A DNA stretch of 64,000 nt from Cytobacillus gottheilii (GTDB lineage: Bacteria; Bacillota; Bacilli; Bacillales; Cytobacillaceae): positions 3,802,545 through 3,866,544 of the forward strand of contig NZ_LT800494.1 of assembly GCF_900166665.1 (NCBI RefSeq), read 5' to 3'. A model generated the notes under the pieces. It was not told the origin of the DNA and did not search any database. It saw nothing but the letters and a program-made list of their open reading frames with translations. The translations under genes and the position numbers were made by a program. Shown piece by piece: positions 15,323 through 24,546 of the stretch (positions are counted from its first letter, which is position 1; each line of letters opens with the position of its first letter).

Positions 15323-17746
15323 TTATAGTTTAACTCTCTGTAATCTCAAAGCATTTAACACAACAGATACAGAGCTGAATGCCATAGCTGCTCCTGCCAC
15401 CCACGGTGCAAGCAAGCCGATTGCGGCAATAGGAATTCCGATTGTGTTGTAGGCAAATGCCCAGAATAGGTTTTGTTTAATATTGCGCATTGTTTTGCGG
15501 CTCATGAGAATCGCTTCCGCAATACTATTTAGGTCACCGCGAATAAGTGTGATATCAGCAGCTTCCATCGCTACATCCGTACCGGTGCCAATCGCCATTC
15601 CCACATCTGCTGTCGCAAGAGCTGGTGCGTCATTGATTCCATCTCCAACCATCGCTACTTTCTTTCCTTGCTCCTGCAGTTTTTTCACTTCTTCTGCCTT
15701 GCCTTCAGGAAGAACTTCAGCGATCACTGAATTGACGCCAACTTCTTTCCCGATCGCATCTGCTGTACGCTGATTATCACCTGTCATCATGATGACATTG
15801 ATGCCCATTTCCTGTAAGCGGCGAATAGCATTGCGCGAAGTATCTTTGATTGTATCTGCAACAGCTACAATTCCTGCGTACTGGCCATTAATGGCTGCAA
15901 GCATCGCTGTTTTACCGTCGCTTTCTAACTGTTCCATTGTTGATAGAACTTCCTGAACATCAACGCCATATTGCTGCATTAGCTTCCGAGTACCAACGAT
16001 TACAGCTTGACCTGAAATCGTTGCTTGCACACCATAACCAGGAATGGCTTCAAAATACTGAACATCTCCAAGTTCTATGCCCTTTTCCTGAATTCCCTGT
16101 ACAATCGCTTCTGCTAATGGATGCTCAGATTGTTTTTCAGCTGCACCAATATAAGATAAAAATTGTTCTTCATCCTGGCCTTCCGCTGTTAAAACATCCG
16201 TTAAAACGGGTTTTCCGTGTGTAACAGTACCTGTTTTGTCAACCACAACAGTATCAATACCTTGCGTTTGCTCCAGATGTTCTCCACCTTTAAACAGGAT
16301 CCCGAATTCAGCTGCACGTCCGCTTCCTGCCATAATAGACGTTGGTGTTGCTAAACCGAGTGCACATGGACATGCAATAACGAGCACGGCAATTAATACT
16401 TCCAATGCTGGCGTAAACTCTCCAGGCTGGACCCAAATAATCCAAACAAGAAATGTCAAAATGGCAATCCCTACTACGATCGGAACAAATATGCCTGAGA
16501 TTTGGTCAGCAAGACGCTGAATCGGCGCTTTTGAACCTTGTGCATCTTCGACAACCTTGATAATTTGCGCTAGTGCTGTATCTCGGCCCACTTTTGTTGC
16601 TGTCATTTTAATGAAACCATTTTTATTAATAGTAGAGCCATATAAAACATCGCCTGTCTTTTTATCAACTGGCAGGCTTTCACCTGTCAGCATGGATTCA
16701 TCTACAGCTGTTGTTCCTTCTAAAACTTCACCATCGACCGGGATTTTTTCGCCAGGCTTTACTAAAATGGTATCACCAATCACAACTTCTTCTAAAGGTA
16801 CTTCTTTTTCTTCTCCATCACGTAAAACGATCGCTGTTTTTGCTTGAAGTCCCATTAGTTTTTTAATCGCTTCAGATGATCGTCCCTTTGCTTTTGCTTC
16901 GAATAATTTTCCTAAAAGAATGAGTGTGATTAACACTGCACTTGTTTCAAAATAAAGATGCGGACCATGATGTTCTCCAACCGAAACAATCGCCTGATAG
17001 ACACTATAGAAGTAAGCGGCTGATGTACCCATTACGACAAGAACATCCATATTGGCGCTACCATTTCGAAGTGCTTTATAAGCACCAACGTAAAATTGCT
17101 TACCAATAATAAATTGAACTGGTGTTGCTAATAGCATTTGGAACCATGGGTTCATCAATAGATCAGGTACATACATGAAAGATGTGAATGAAAAATGAGC
17201 AAACATCGTCCATAGAAGCGGCAGTGATAGAATGGCAGATATAATGAATTTACTCTGCTGATTCTTAATTGCCTGTTCCCGATGATCCACTTGTTCTTTC
17301 CTGTCATCTTTCTTTTGGTGTGCACCGTAACCCAGTTTCTCCACTTTTCCAATAATGTCTCCAATGCTTACCTCAGATGGGTTAAATTCGACCGTAGCTT
17401 TTTCAAGTGCTAAATTGACATTTGCTGAGGCAATGCCCGCCATTTTATTTAGCCCTTTTTCAATCCTGGATGAACATGCTGCACAGGTCATGCCTGTAAT
17501 TTCGAATTCTGCTTTTTCTTTTACAACACCATAGCCAAGTGCTGCTATTTTTTTCTCAAAATCTGCTTCACTTAATTTTGTTGGATCGTATTTAATGGAG
17601 GACTTTTCGAGTGCTAAGTTGACGTTTGCAGACTGTACACCCTCCATTTTGTTTAAACCTTTTTCAATACGGGTCGCACATGCTGCACATGTCATACCTG
17701 TAATTTGTATATTAGCTTCTTTTGCTTCATTGGCTAGAGAGCTCAT
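15323..17746 (-). CDS. copA: Copper-exporting P1B-type ATPase CopA
   Basis: Copper(I) export pump of the cell membrane, 807 residues. Two N-terminal heavy-metal domains each carry G-M-T-C-A-A-C (about residues 18 and 86). The transport site C-P-C is in A-C-P-C-A-L-G-L, and the P-type core shows D-K-T-G-T, T-G-E-S, H-P-L-A and G-D-G-I-N-D-A-P. The ATG at 17746 follows GAGGTG; a GTG at 17755 lies inside that ribosome site. A CsoR box is just upstream, and copZ and csoR follow in order. Confidence 0.97.
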   Translation of the reverse strand: MSSLANEAKEANIQITGMTCAACATRIEKGLNKMEGVQSANVNLALEKSSIKYDPTKLSEADFEKKIAALGYGVVKEKAEFEITGMTCAACSSRIEKGLNKMAGIASANVNLALEKATVEFNPSEVSIGDIIGKVEKLGYGAHQKKDDRKEQVDHREQAIKNQQSKFIISAILSLPLLWTMFAHFSFTSFMYVPDLLMNPWFQMLLATPVQFIIGKQFYVGAYKALRNGSANMDVLVVMGTSAAYFYSVYQAIVSVGEHHGPHLYFETSAVLITLILLGKLFEAKAKGRSSEAIKKLMGLQAKTAIVLRDGEEKEVPLEEVVIGDTILVKPGEKIPVDGEVLEGTTAVDESMLTGESLPVDKKTGDVLYGSTINKNGFIKMTATKVGRDTALAQIIKVVEDAQGSKAPIQRLADQISGIFVPIVVGIAILTFLVWIIWVQPGEFTPALEVLIAVLVIACPCALGLATPTSIMAGSGRAAEFGILFKGGEHLEQTQGIDTVVVDKTGTVTHGKPVLTDVLTAEGQDEEQFLSYIGAAEKQSEHPLAEAIVQGIQEKGIELGDVQYFEAIPGYGVQATISGQAVIVGTRKLMQQYGVDVQEVLSTMEQLESDGKTAMLAAINGQYAGIVAVADTIKDTSRNAIRRLQEMGINVIMMTGDNQRTADAIGKEVGVNSVIAEVLPEGKAEEVKKLQEQGKKVAMVGDGINDAPALATADVGMAIGTGTDVAMEAADITLIRGDLNSIAEAILMSRKTMRNIKQNLFWAFAYNTIGIPIAAIGLLAPWVAGAAMAFSSVSVVLNALRLQRVKL

Positions 17747-17760
17747 ACCTTTCACCTCAC

Positions 17761-17777
17761 ATACCTAACAGGGGTAT
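17761..17777. promoter_or_regulatory. CsoR box before copA
   Basis: ATACCTAACAGGGGTAT, the GGGGTAT half with a weaker left half, just upstream of the copA ribosome site. It suggests copA has a copper-controlled start of its own in addition to read-through from copZ. Confidence 0.65.
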
Positions 17778-17817
17778 ATTTTCATTAAAATGAGAGAGTG
17801 CTATAGAAGCACTCTTA

Positions 17818-18024
17818 TTATTCTACGTCATATCCTTGATCATCAATCGTCTCTTTGATTTTTTCAAGAGAAACTTGTGATTCATTATAAATAACTTCTA
17901 CTTGCGCATCATCTAATTTTACAGTTACTTGTTCAACACCTGTTAATTCACCAACACTGCCTTCTACTGCTTTTACACAATGTCCACATGACATTCCTTG
18001 TACATTTAACGTTACATTTTTCAT
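17818..18024 (-). CDS. copZ: Copper chaperone CopZ
   Basis: 68-residue Atx1-like metallochaperone that hands Cu(I) to CopA. The metal site is G-M-S-C-G-H-C (C13, C16) in a single ferredoxin-like domain. The ATG follows AAGGAGAG. It lies 71 bp upstream of copA, with a CsoR box on each side, the classic csoR-copZ-copA arrangement. Confidence 0.96.
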   Translation of the reverse strand: MKNVTLNVQGMSCGHCVKAVEGSVGELTGVEQVTVKLDDAQVEVIYNESQVSLEKIKETIDDQGYDVE

Positions 18025-18063
18025 AATTATTCTCTCCTTAACATGATGTTATATTTATACTAT

Positions 18064-18080
18064 ATACACTATAGGGGTAT
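18064..18080. promoter_or_regulatory. CsoR box before copZ
   Basis: ATACACTATAGGGGTAT, 40 bp upstream of the copZ start and within a likely promoter. It shares the AGGGGTAT half with the box before copA. Confidence 0.7.
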
Positions 18081-18100
18081 ACAAAACCTAAAAAATATAT

Positions 18101-18421
18101 TTACTTTTTCATCAATTTTTGAACAGTTACTACAAATTCATCTAATACGTCCAGGTCACCTTCTGAAAGACGGTCGACCACACAACCTTTTAAATGGCCT
18201 TCTAGTAAAATTTTGGCCACACTGTTTAGCGCTGATTGAGTCGCAGCTAGCTGTGTAATAACATCATCACAGTAAACATCCTTCTCAATCATGCCTTTGA
18301 TGCCTCGTATCTGACCTTCAATGCGATTTAAGCGGGAGGTTAGATTCTTTTTAACCTCTTCAGAATGATGACTTCTTCGGTCAGAGATTATATGACCAGT
18401 ATCACAACATGAATTCTCCAA
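18101..18421 (-). CDS. csoR: Copper-sensing repressor CsoR
   Basis: 106-residue four-helix repressor that leaves DNA when Cu(I) binds. The Cys-His-Cys site is visible as C51, H76 and C80, and the helix-1 block R-L-N-R-I-E-G-Q-I-R-G is intact. The start is TTG, set by GGAGGG seven nt upstream. Two extra cysteines (C5, C6) near the N-terminus lie outside the core domain. The gene carries its own operator, so it should repress itself and copZA. Confidence 0.95.
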   Translation of the reverse strand: MENSCCDTGHIISDRRSHHSEEVKKNLTSRLNRIEGQIRGIKGMIEKDVYCDDVITQLAATQSALNSVAKILLEGHLKGCVVDRLSEGDLDVLDEFVVTVQKLMKK

Positions 18422-18454
18422 TACTAATCCCTCCTAACTTATACTCAGAATAAC

Positions 18455-18471
18455 ATACCCCTAAAGGGTAT
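18455..18471. promoter_or_regulatory. CsoR box before csoR
   Basis: ATACCCCTAAAGGGTAT, the most symmetrical of the three boxes, 34 bp upstream of the csoR TTG. Confidence 0.75.
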
Positions 18472-18652
18472 GTAAAGAGAAAAATCTCGGTTATTATTTA
18501 TACTTATTTTCCATATGTAAATGATGTTTTCTTAATCTGCAATATAAATATCAGGGTATAACTTTCTCCTCCGACAGGAGCATAACCAGAAACAAGAACA
18601 ATGGATATTGAATTCTCTTCGGCTTTGCGTTGCACATTTATCATTTATGGTT

Positions 18653-18678
18653 GAAAAAAAGACCCCTAAATAGGGCCC
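18653..18678 (-). terminator. Terminator of the isomerase-dehydrogenase-DASS operon
   Basis: On the minus strand GGCCCTA and TAGGGGTC pair around TTT and are followed by seven T residues, 13 nt past the DASS stop. Confidence 0.8.
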
Positions 18679-18690
18679 GTGAATATATTT

Positions 18691-20157
18691 CTACCAAAGA
18701 CCAATCAATTTCCACCATGCTGAACCAACTACCCCAAAGACAACAATATAAAATACTAACAATTGAAATCCAATTTTCCACCAGGTCCTTTGCTCAACAT
18801 ATCCTCCTGCAAAGAAAACAGCTGCTGGTCCAGAGGCATAGTGTGTCATTGTCTGATTAACAGCTGAAGCAAATGCAAATACTAAGCCTGCTAGGTACGG
18901 TGGTGCTCCTATTCCGATCGCCAATCCTAAGAAAATAGGATACATTGTTAATATATGAGTTGTTCCACTTGCAAAAGCATAGGCTGAAAAAGCATATAGC
19001 GGAAATAAAATGATCATGCCTATAATCCATGAAATTCCATCAAGAGTACTGGAAACAGTAACAGCGAATGCATCAAAAAATTCTAACTTAGCCAAATTAT
19101 CAGCTATTCCGTACATTCCGCCCATCCAAATCATTGTATCCCAAGCACTAGTCTGACTCGTAACATCCTTCCAATTAATGACACTAGTGATCAACATCGC
19201 ACATACCGCAGTTAAGCCTACGGTTGTGGCGTCAATCCCTGTAATTGTTGTAGTTGCCCAGCCAATAATGGTAAGAAGAAGGATGATCCCTAATACCTTT
19301 TCTTCCTTTTTCATGGGTCCTAGCTTAGCAAGCGCTTCATCTGCAATGATCTTTGCTTGCGGCGTCTCTTTCATTTCAGGTGGATAGAGCTTGTAAACCA
19401 GCCATGGGATCATTACTAGACAGATAACACATGGGACGATGGATGCGGCTAACCAGCCAATCCATGTCATTTCAATATTGGCGATCTGAGAAATAAACCC
19501 GATAATCATAAGATTTCCAGCCATCCCTGTCAGGGTTAAACCACTCGTTATATTCTCTGTTTGTACGACCGTTTGGATTAGGTAAGCGCCGATTTTCCTT
19601 GGCTTATGATCGGGAGTGGACCCCGAAACCTCCGAGATACTTCTAACGATTGGATACATGATTCCACCAGATCGTGCAGTATTGGAAGGTATAAATAAAC
19701 TTAATACAAGATCTCCAAGGGAGAGTGAATACCCTAAACTCAATGAAGTTTTTCCGAATCTCCCCATTAATAGGTAGGCTATTCTTTCACCCAATCCTGT
19801 TTTTAGTAAGCCGGCAGAAAAAATGAAAGCGGCAACAATTAACCAGATAACACTGGCAGCAAACCCACTGATTGCCTGCCCAATGTTTAATATTCCTGTA
19901 ATAACTGATATGACGATAGCAATGAAGGTTACAGCACCAGTTGGTACGGGCTGTAATATAAATCCTACTACCGTTGCAAAGAAAATCGCAAATAAATGCC
20001 AAGCATCTTCACTAAAACCTGCAGGAGTAGGATAGAACCAAATTGCTGCACCAATGAGAAAACAAATTGCGAGATAAATAAAGCGTTTGTATGTCTTAAA
20101 AAAACCATCTGGCTTCTTCTGTTCTTCTACATTAGGTTTTTGCTGTGGCAAAGCCAT
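18691..20157 (-). CDS. DASS-family sodium:anion symporter (SLC13-like), copy 1
   Basis: 488-residue membrane carrier with about twelve helices of the divalent anion:Na+ symporter family, which moves di- or tricarboxylates and related anions. The substrate/sodium motifs S-N-T-A-R-S-G-G (about 158) and T-L-T-G-M-A-G-N (about 210) are present, with S-G-T-T-H-I in the second half. It is the last gene of an operon with the dehydrogenase 40 bp upstream. The start region, GTGAGGGATTTCAATGG, is nearly the same as in the paralogue at 22503, marking a duplication. The substrate is unknown. Confidence 0.92.
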   Translation of the reverse strand: MALPQQKPNVEEQKKPDGFFKTYKRFIYLAICFLIGAAIWFYPTPAGFSEDAWHLFAIFFATVVGFILQPVPTGAVTFIAIVISVITGILNIGQAISGFAASVIWLIVAAFIFSAGLLKTGLGERIAYLLMGRFGKTSLSLGYSLSLGDLVLSLFIPSNTARSGGIMYPIVRSISEVSGSTPDHKPRKIGAYLIQTVVQTENITSGLTLTGMAGNLMIIGFISQIANIEMTWIGWLAASIVPCVICLVMIPWLVYKLYPPEMKETPQAKIIADEALAKLGPMKKEEKVLGIILLLTIIGWATTTITGIDATTVGLTAVCAMLITSVINWKDVTSQTSAWDTMIWMGGMYGIADNLAKLEFFDAFAVTVSSTLDGISWIIGMIILFPLYAFSAYAFASGTTHILTMYPIFLGLAIGIGAPPYLAGLVFAFASAVNQTMTHYASGPAAVFFAGGYVEQRTWWKIGFQLLVFYIVVFGVVGSAWWKLIGLW

Positions 20158-20197
20158 TGAAATCCCTCACTTCCTATAGATTCAACTCCCGTGACGA

Positions 20198-21157
20198 CTA
20201 CAATTGTTGCGGTGAATTTACAGGCCAGCTCGGTTTTTGTCCTGATAGTACTCTGTCTATCTCCATCGCTGCATGCAAGGCCATTCTTGCCATACATTCT
20301 TCTGTATTAGAAGCAATATGAGGAGTAAGGATGACATTTTCTAAATCAAATAATGGATGATCCATCGGCAGCGGTTCTTGGGAAAAGACATCTAAAACGG
20401 CACCTCTGATTTGCTTATTCTGCAATGCGCTGATCAGCTCAGGCTCATTCACAATTTCTCCTCTTGCAAGGTTAATAAAGAAAGCTGATTCTCTCATTAA
20501 ACTGAATTCTGTTTCGCCGATACTATTCTTTGTTTCATCCGTTGAAGGGAGATGCAGTGTAACAATGTCCGCTTGCTTAAATAGTTCTTCTCGATCGACA
20601 ATTTTAATATTTGGGAATCCTTCCACACTGGATGAAACAAACGGATCATAAACCAACACTTCCATATCAAAGGCATCCGCTTGTTTAGCAACCATCTTGC
20701 CGATCCTTCCAAATCCAAGAATCCCTAATTTTTTTCCTTCTAAATCCATTCCTTTATGCTGATTTTTATAAAAGAAATCTCCTTCTCGCATTTTTTGGCT
20801 TACATCGATAATATTTTTGGCGGCTGTAAGGATAAGGGCAAATGTAGTCTCTGCAACGGTTTTTGCATTAGATAAAGGCGTGTTCGTTACCCAAATGCCT
20901 AAATCAGCTGCAGCCTGAATGTCCACGTTATCAAACCCTACGCCATGCCTTGCCACAATTTTGACATTTGGCAGCGATTCTAAAATTTTCCGGTCAACGA
21001 CAGAGGTTCTTAACAAGACCGCATCTGCGTCCTTACCTTCTGCTATCACCGTAGCCTCATCCGTTCCAGATCCAACCTTCACCTCATAGCCTTTTTCCAG
21101 TAAAAAATCTTTTCCTTCTTGAGCAATATCTTGTGGAATTAGTACTTTATAGTTCAT
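20198..21157 (-). CDS. D-2-hydroxyacid dehydrogenase, SerA-like
   Basis: 319-residue NAD(P)-dependent dehydrogenase that interconverts a 2-hydroxy acid and a 2-oxo acid. The Rossmann motif is G-F-G-R-I-G (about 148-153); catalytic Arg is in N-L-A-R-G-E, Glu in S-Q-E-P-L and His in T-P-H-I-A-S. There is no C-terminal ACT or regulatory domain, so it is shorter than biosynthetic SerA. Between an isomerase and an anion symporter it more likely degrades an imported hydroxy acid (inference). Confidence 0.93.
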   Translation of the reverse strand: MNYKVLIPQDIAQEGKDFLLEKGYEVKVGSGTDEATVIAEGKDADAVLLRTSVVDRKILESLPNVKIVARHGVGFDNVDIQAAADLGIWVTNTPLSNAKTVAETTFALILTAAKNIIDVSQKMREGDFFYKNQHKGMDLEGKKLGILGFGRIGKMVAKQADAFDMEVLVYDPFVSSSVEGFPNIKIVDREELFKQADIVTLHLPSTDETKNSIGETEFSLMRESAFFINLARGEIVNEPELISALQNKQIRGAVLDVFSQEPLPMDHPLFDLENVILTPHIASNTEECMARMALHAAMEIDRVLSGQKPSWPVNSPQQL

Positions 21158-21190
21158 CAGTTTTGCCTCCTCATTATTATTGGTGTGATT

Positions 21191-21970
21191 TTAAAGGGAT
21201 TCCTGTGCAGCCATCTCTAAGATTAGGTTTCTTTCATATTCCATTTTTTTCTGTATCTCTTCTTTTCCTCCGCAAGAGTATTCGATTCCGCAGAGAATGG
21301 TCGGCGGGAAGAGTTTTAATATACTTTCAATATTTATATCTCCTGATGCAATATCAGTAGATTCATAGCCTGTTTCTGTCTTCTTCGCATTTTTGATATG
21401 AACATACGCTACATAAGGAAGCAGATTGTTTACGCTTTCAAATACGTCCTCTTGAATGACATGAAAGTTTCCAATATCAAAGGTTAATCCAATTGGTACA
21501 TTCAATTCCTTTGCCTGTTCCATAAAAGTTTTAAGTCTAGGAGAATTACTTTTTTCTTGATTTTGATCATTCTCAATTAACAGCCTGATCGCAGGATACG
21601 TATTGATTACCTGTATTAGCTGCTGTGCTTGTTCTGGCAGAAATGTATGGAGCTTTCCAAGGTTGAGTTTGACTTGCGATGAGTTCAATAAGGCAGCTTC
21701 TTTAAAATACGTCTCTAAGACAGGATTCAATTCTGAGTCTTTAAATAGTTCATCCGGGACTGAATAGTAAAGATTTAGGTTTTGCTCTTCTGCAGTCACT
21801 GCAATTCTTTTAATCTCTTCTTCGCCTGCTTTTACATATTCTCTGCGGATTTCAACATCCTGATAACCTGCTGCTTTAATTTCTTGGAGTACGTCGAGTT
21901 GAGTAAGGGTTGGATACTGTGAAAAAACTTGCTTGTAAGCTAACGTATTTAACACGATTCTGCGTGACAT
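21191..21970 (-). CDS. TIM-barrel sugar phosphate isomerase/epimerase family protein
   Basis: 259 residues of the xylose isomerase-like AP-endonuclease-2 fold. Metal-ligand acids are visible along the barrel: E in L-L-I-E-N-D (about 140), D-I-G-N-F-H (about 174), and H in Y-V-H-I-K-N (about 199). The protein starts with M-S-R-R-I-V-L-N-T-L-A-Y. It is the first gene of the operon leading into the dehydrogenase (33 bp gap) and the DASS carrier. Such enzymes act on hydroxy- or keto-acids and sugars; the exact reaction is open. Confidence 0.85.
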   Translation of the reverse strand: MSRRIVLNTLAYKQVFSQYPTLTQLDVLQEIKAAGYQDVEIRREYVKAGEEEIKRIAVTAEEQNLNLYYSVPDELFKDSELNPVLETYFKEAALLNSSQVKLNLGKLHTFLPEQAQQLIQVINTYPAIRLLIENDQNQEKSNSPRLKTFMEQAKELNVPIGLTFDIGNFHVIQEDVFESVNNLLPYVAYVHIKNAKKTETGYESTDIASGDINIESILKLFPPTILCGIEYSCGGKEEIQKKMEYERNLILEMAAQESL

Positions 21971-22159
21971 ATGGCCACTTCCCTTCCAATTTTTTGAATG
22001 CTTCTGCTTTCTAAAAAGATTGATTTAGGAAAAATCCACCTTGCTTCCTCTCTCCCGCTCACCTCCATATTCATGGTTTCAGTTACTAAAATTCACATGA
22101 TTAAGAGACTAGAAATGTCATCTTTAAATTAAGCTGCCATGTGTAATAATAGTAGTTTT
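21971..22159. other. Operon leader region
   Basis: Part of the 532-bp gap before the isomerase operon. A TTAATT sequence near 22127-22132 on the minus strand could act as a -10 below the box at 22160. No hairpin leader or riboswitch was recognised. Confidence 0.35.
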
Positions 22160-22175
22160 TGTGACATCATTCACA
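22160..22175. promoter_or_regulatory. Fnr/CRP-type box, proximal, upstream of the isomerase operon
   Basis: TGTGA-CATCAT-TCACA, a perfect match to the Bacillus Fnr consensus TGTGA-N6-TCACA, flanked by TT and AA so that the palindrome is 7-6-7. It is about 190 bp upstream of the isomerase ATG. Confidence 0.6.
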
Positions 22176-22255
22176 AACTTTCTAAAAATTAGAACCTGAT
22201 GAAGATCAATCAGGAGTATTTCTTTTGATGACTTATTATAGAGATCGAACAAGTT

Positions 22256-22271
22256 TGTGATTTCATTCACA
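22256..22271. promoter_or_regulatory. Fnr/CRP-type box, distal, upstream of the isomerase operon
   Basis: TGTGA-TTTCAT-TCACA, a second perfect match, 96 bp from the proximal box. A TATAAT at 22235-22240 (minus strand) lies just downstream. Confidence 0.6.
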
Positions 22272-22327
22272 ATATTGTTTAAGCGTTGGTTATTCTTTAC
22301 AAGTTCATTGTATATGTGCATAACATA

Positions 22328-22373
22328 GAAATCATCGGTCAAAGGAACAAGGATTACTTTATATTTTTGTGCA
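22328..22373 (-). repeat. Segment shared with DNA upstream of the second DASS gene, copy 1
   Basis: 46 nt that align without gaps to 24142-24187 at 35 of 46 positions (11-nt identical start GAAATCATCGG, identical end TATTTTTGTGCA). On the minus strand both can be read as A-Q-K-Y-x-V-I, then D-D-F, so they may be remnants of one gene; a 72-codon open frame without ribosome site continues here to 22124. A duplicated regulatory region is the alternative. Confidence 0.5.
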
Positions 22374-22460
22374 AATACAAAGTTTCTGAATGGAAATATC
22401 TTATTTAAAGAGTTTCACCCTATCTGCCATTTTACAAAAAGCCGCAAAGTTTTATTGAAA

Positions 22461-22490
22461 AAAATAAAAAAAGTCCCTCATAAGGGACCA
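22461..22490 (-). terminator. Terminator of DASS copy 2
   Basis: On the minus strand GTCCCT-TATG-AGGGAC is followed by TTTTTTTATTTTTTT, 13 nt past the stop codon. It separates this gene from the isomerase operon. Confidence 0.85.
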
Positions 22491-22502
22491 GTGAACAACG
22501 AG

Positions 22503-23969
22503 TTACCAAAGCCCTAATACTTTCCACCAGAAAGAGCCGACTAGCCCAAATACGATTAAATACAGGCAGACAAGCTGCAAGCCTAGCTTCCACCATATTT
22601 TCTGTTCAACAAATCCTCCAGCAAAGAAAACGGCTGCTGGTCCAGATGAATAGTGAGTCATTGATTGAAAGATTGCCGATGAAAAAGCAAGGACCAAACT
22701 TGCCAAATAAGGAGGAGCACCCAGCCCAATAGCAAGACCTAACATAATGGGATACATAGCTAAAATATGAGCTGTTCCGCTGGCAAATGCATAAGTGGAA
22801 AACACATAAATCAGCACTAGCAGGATTAGAGCTGGCACCCATGAAACTCCTTCCAGAGCACCTCCCACATTGTTGGCAAAAGAATCAAAGAACTCTAATT
22901 TAGCTAAATTATCAGCTAAGCTATACATCCCGCCCATCCAAATCAGTGTATCCCAGGCATTACTTTGATTCGTAACATCCTTCCAGTTAATCACATTTGA
23001 AATCAGCATGGCACATACGGCTGCCAACCCTATTGTAGTTGCGTCAATATTCGTCAGATTTGTTGTTGCCCAGCCTGTAATCGTTAAAATTAATATTATT
23101 CCTAAAACTTTTTCCTGCCACTTCATCGGGCCAAGTTTAGCCAGCGCTTTTTCTGCAAGGACTTTTGCTTCTGGTGTCTCTTTCATTTCAGGGGGATATA
23201 ACTTATAAACAATCCAAGGAATGAACAGCAAACAGATAAGGCAAGGAACAATCGCAGCTACGAACCAGCCAATCCAGCTGATCTCCACATTTGCAATCTG
23301 TGATATAAATGCAATAATGATCAGGTTTCCAGCCATGCCGGTTAACGTTAAACCGCTCGTGATGTTTTCTGTCTGCATAACCGTTTGAATCAGGTAAGCC
23401 CCAATCTTTCTTGGGCGTTTATCTGGCGTAGAGCCAGTTACCTCAGAGATACTTCTGATAATCGGGAACATTATACCTCCAGATCTCGCTGTGTTAGAAG
23501 GAATAAATAAACTTAATAGAAGATCACCGAAAGAGAGCGAATAGCCTAATCTTAGTGAATTGCTCCCAAACTTTTTCATTAATAAGTACGCGACCCTCTC
23601 ACCTAATCCTGTTTTAATTAAGCCTACTGAGAAGATAAATGCTGATACAATTAGCCAAATAACACTTGCAGAAAATCCGCTCAATGCTTGATTGATTTCT
23701 AGTATACCTGTTGCAACGGTCATCACTAAAGCAAGAACGGCGACTACTCCATTAGGCACCGGCTGCAGCATAAATCCCATTGCTGTACTGGCAAAAATGG
23801 CGAATAGATGCCATGATGCCTCACTAAAACCACTTGGCGCCGGATAAATCCAAATAGTTGCGCCAATCGTGACGCAAAGTGATAGCAGAATGAATTTTTT
23901 GTTTTTATTATAAAATCCTTTGGGCGGAGTTTTTTCAACTACTTCTAGCTTTTTTTGCGGAATGGCCAT
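22503..23969 (-). CDS. DASS-family sodium:anion symporter (SLC13-like), copy 2
   Basis: 488-residue paralogue of the carrier at 18691: the same length from the equivalent ATG, the same S-N-T-A-R-S-G-G and T-L-T-G-M-A-G-N motifs, and the same C-terminal G-L-W. The ATG at 23969 is preceded by GAGGGATTACAA, matching copy 1; a GTG 12 codons upstream lacks a ribosome site. It is transcribed alone, with its own terminator and one Fnr/CRP-type box upstream. Substrate unknown; a recent duplicate with shifted expression or specificity is likely (inference). Confidence 0.92.
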   Translation of the reverse strand: MAIPQKKLEVVEKTPPKGFYNKNKKFILLSLCVTIGATIWIYPAPSGFSEASWHLFAIFASTAMGFMLQPVPNGVVAVLALVMTVATGILEINQALSGFSASVIWLIVSAFIFSVGLIKTGLGERVAYLLMKKFGSNSLRLGYSLSFGDLLLSLFIPSNTARSGGIMFPIIRSISEVTGSTPDKRPRKIGAYLIQTVMQTENITSGLTLTGMAGNLIIIAFISQIANVEISWIGWFVAAIVPCLICLLFIPWIVYKLYPPEMKETPEAKVLAEKALAKLGPMKWQEKVLGIILILTITGWATTNLTNIDATTIGLAAVCAMLISNVINWKDVTNQSNAWDTLIWMGGMYSLADNLAKLEFFDSFANNVGGALEGVSWVPALILLVLIYVFSTYAFASGTAHILAMYPIMLGLAIGLGAPPYLASLVLAFSSAIFQSMTHYSSGPAAVFFAGGFVEQKIWWKLGLQLVCLYLIVFGLVGSFWWKVLGLW

Positions 23970-24038
23970 TTGTAATCCCTCACTTTTTATTTCTTTATTT
24001 TTCACTCCGGACTTCTTGTTTTAACTACGACGAGAGTT

Positions 24039-24054
24039 TGTGATTTTTTTCACA
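24039..24054. promoter_or_regulatory. Fnr/CRP-type box upstream of DASS copy 2
   Basis: TGTGA-TTTTTT-TCACA, perfect consensus, about 70 bp upstream of the ATG. No good -10 lies at the class II distance, so the position relative to the start of transcription is unclear. Confidence 0.55.
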
Positions 24055-24141
24055 TAAATAACCAATATATATTAGAGTAAAACTACTGGCTGCCTACTAT
24101 TTGAAATAACTTACAATTTAATGATACAACTGAGCAACGGT

Positions 24142-24187
24142 GAAATCATCGGACATTTACACAAAAATCACTGTGTATTTTTGTGCA
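24142..24187 (-). repeat. Segment shared with DNA upstream of the isomerase operon, copy 2
   Basis: Partner of 22328-22373 (35 of 46 positions identical). Here the minus-strand reading A-Q-K-Y-T-V-I-F-V meets a stop codon before S-D-D-F, so if it was coding it is now broken. Confidence 0.5.
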
Positions 24188-24313
24188 TTTAGAGGCCGCA
24201 GGATCGCATATATACCGTGGCTCTTCTCTGGACCATTGTTGTTTTTTGTGATCAAGATGTATACTTATCTGACTTTTTCTTTTGGCCTTCAATATGAAGG
24301 AACCAGTGAAAAA

Positions 24314-24500
24314 ATAAGCGGAGATTTGACCCCTTATTTTCAAAATTGAACTATTTTCGGACGAAATAAGCGGAAAATTTCCGGTTATGTTGAATAAAAT
24401 CACTCATTTGTACGTTTTTCGGATAGATAGACGGAATTTCTCCGTCATTTAAGCAGTTTATAAGTGATTTTACGATTTAAGCGGAATTCTTCCGCCTATT
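24314..24500. repeat. Array of four palindromic 23-26-nt elements
   Basis: Elements at 24314-24337, 24366-24388, 24427-24450 and 24475-24500 follow the pattern ATAAGCGGA-ATTT-TCCGCTTAT with variation; each can fold on itself. Spacers are 25-38 nt and partly alike (TTTTTCGGA, GTGATTTTAC). The array lies in the 800-bp gap between DASS copy 2 and the next hydrolase gene. Confidence 0.7.
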
Positions 24501-24546
24501 ATAAGATTTAATCATTCTGTATTTTTATAGAGAAGATTTAATCAAT

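Noticed and set aside
22124..22342. 72-codon frame as an intact gene
   Set aside because: It begins at TTG without a ribosome site, and both Fnr-type boxes lie inside it; more likely leader DNA or a remnant.
24314..24500. CRISPR array
   Set aside because: Repeats are only loosely alike, spacers share sequence, and no cas genes are in the window.
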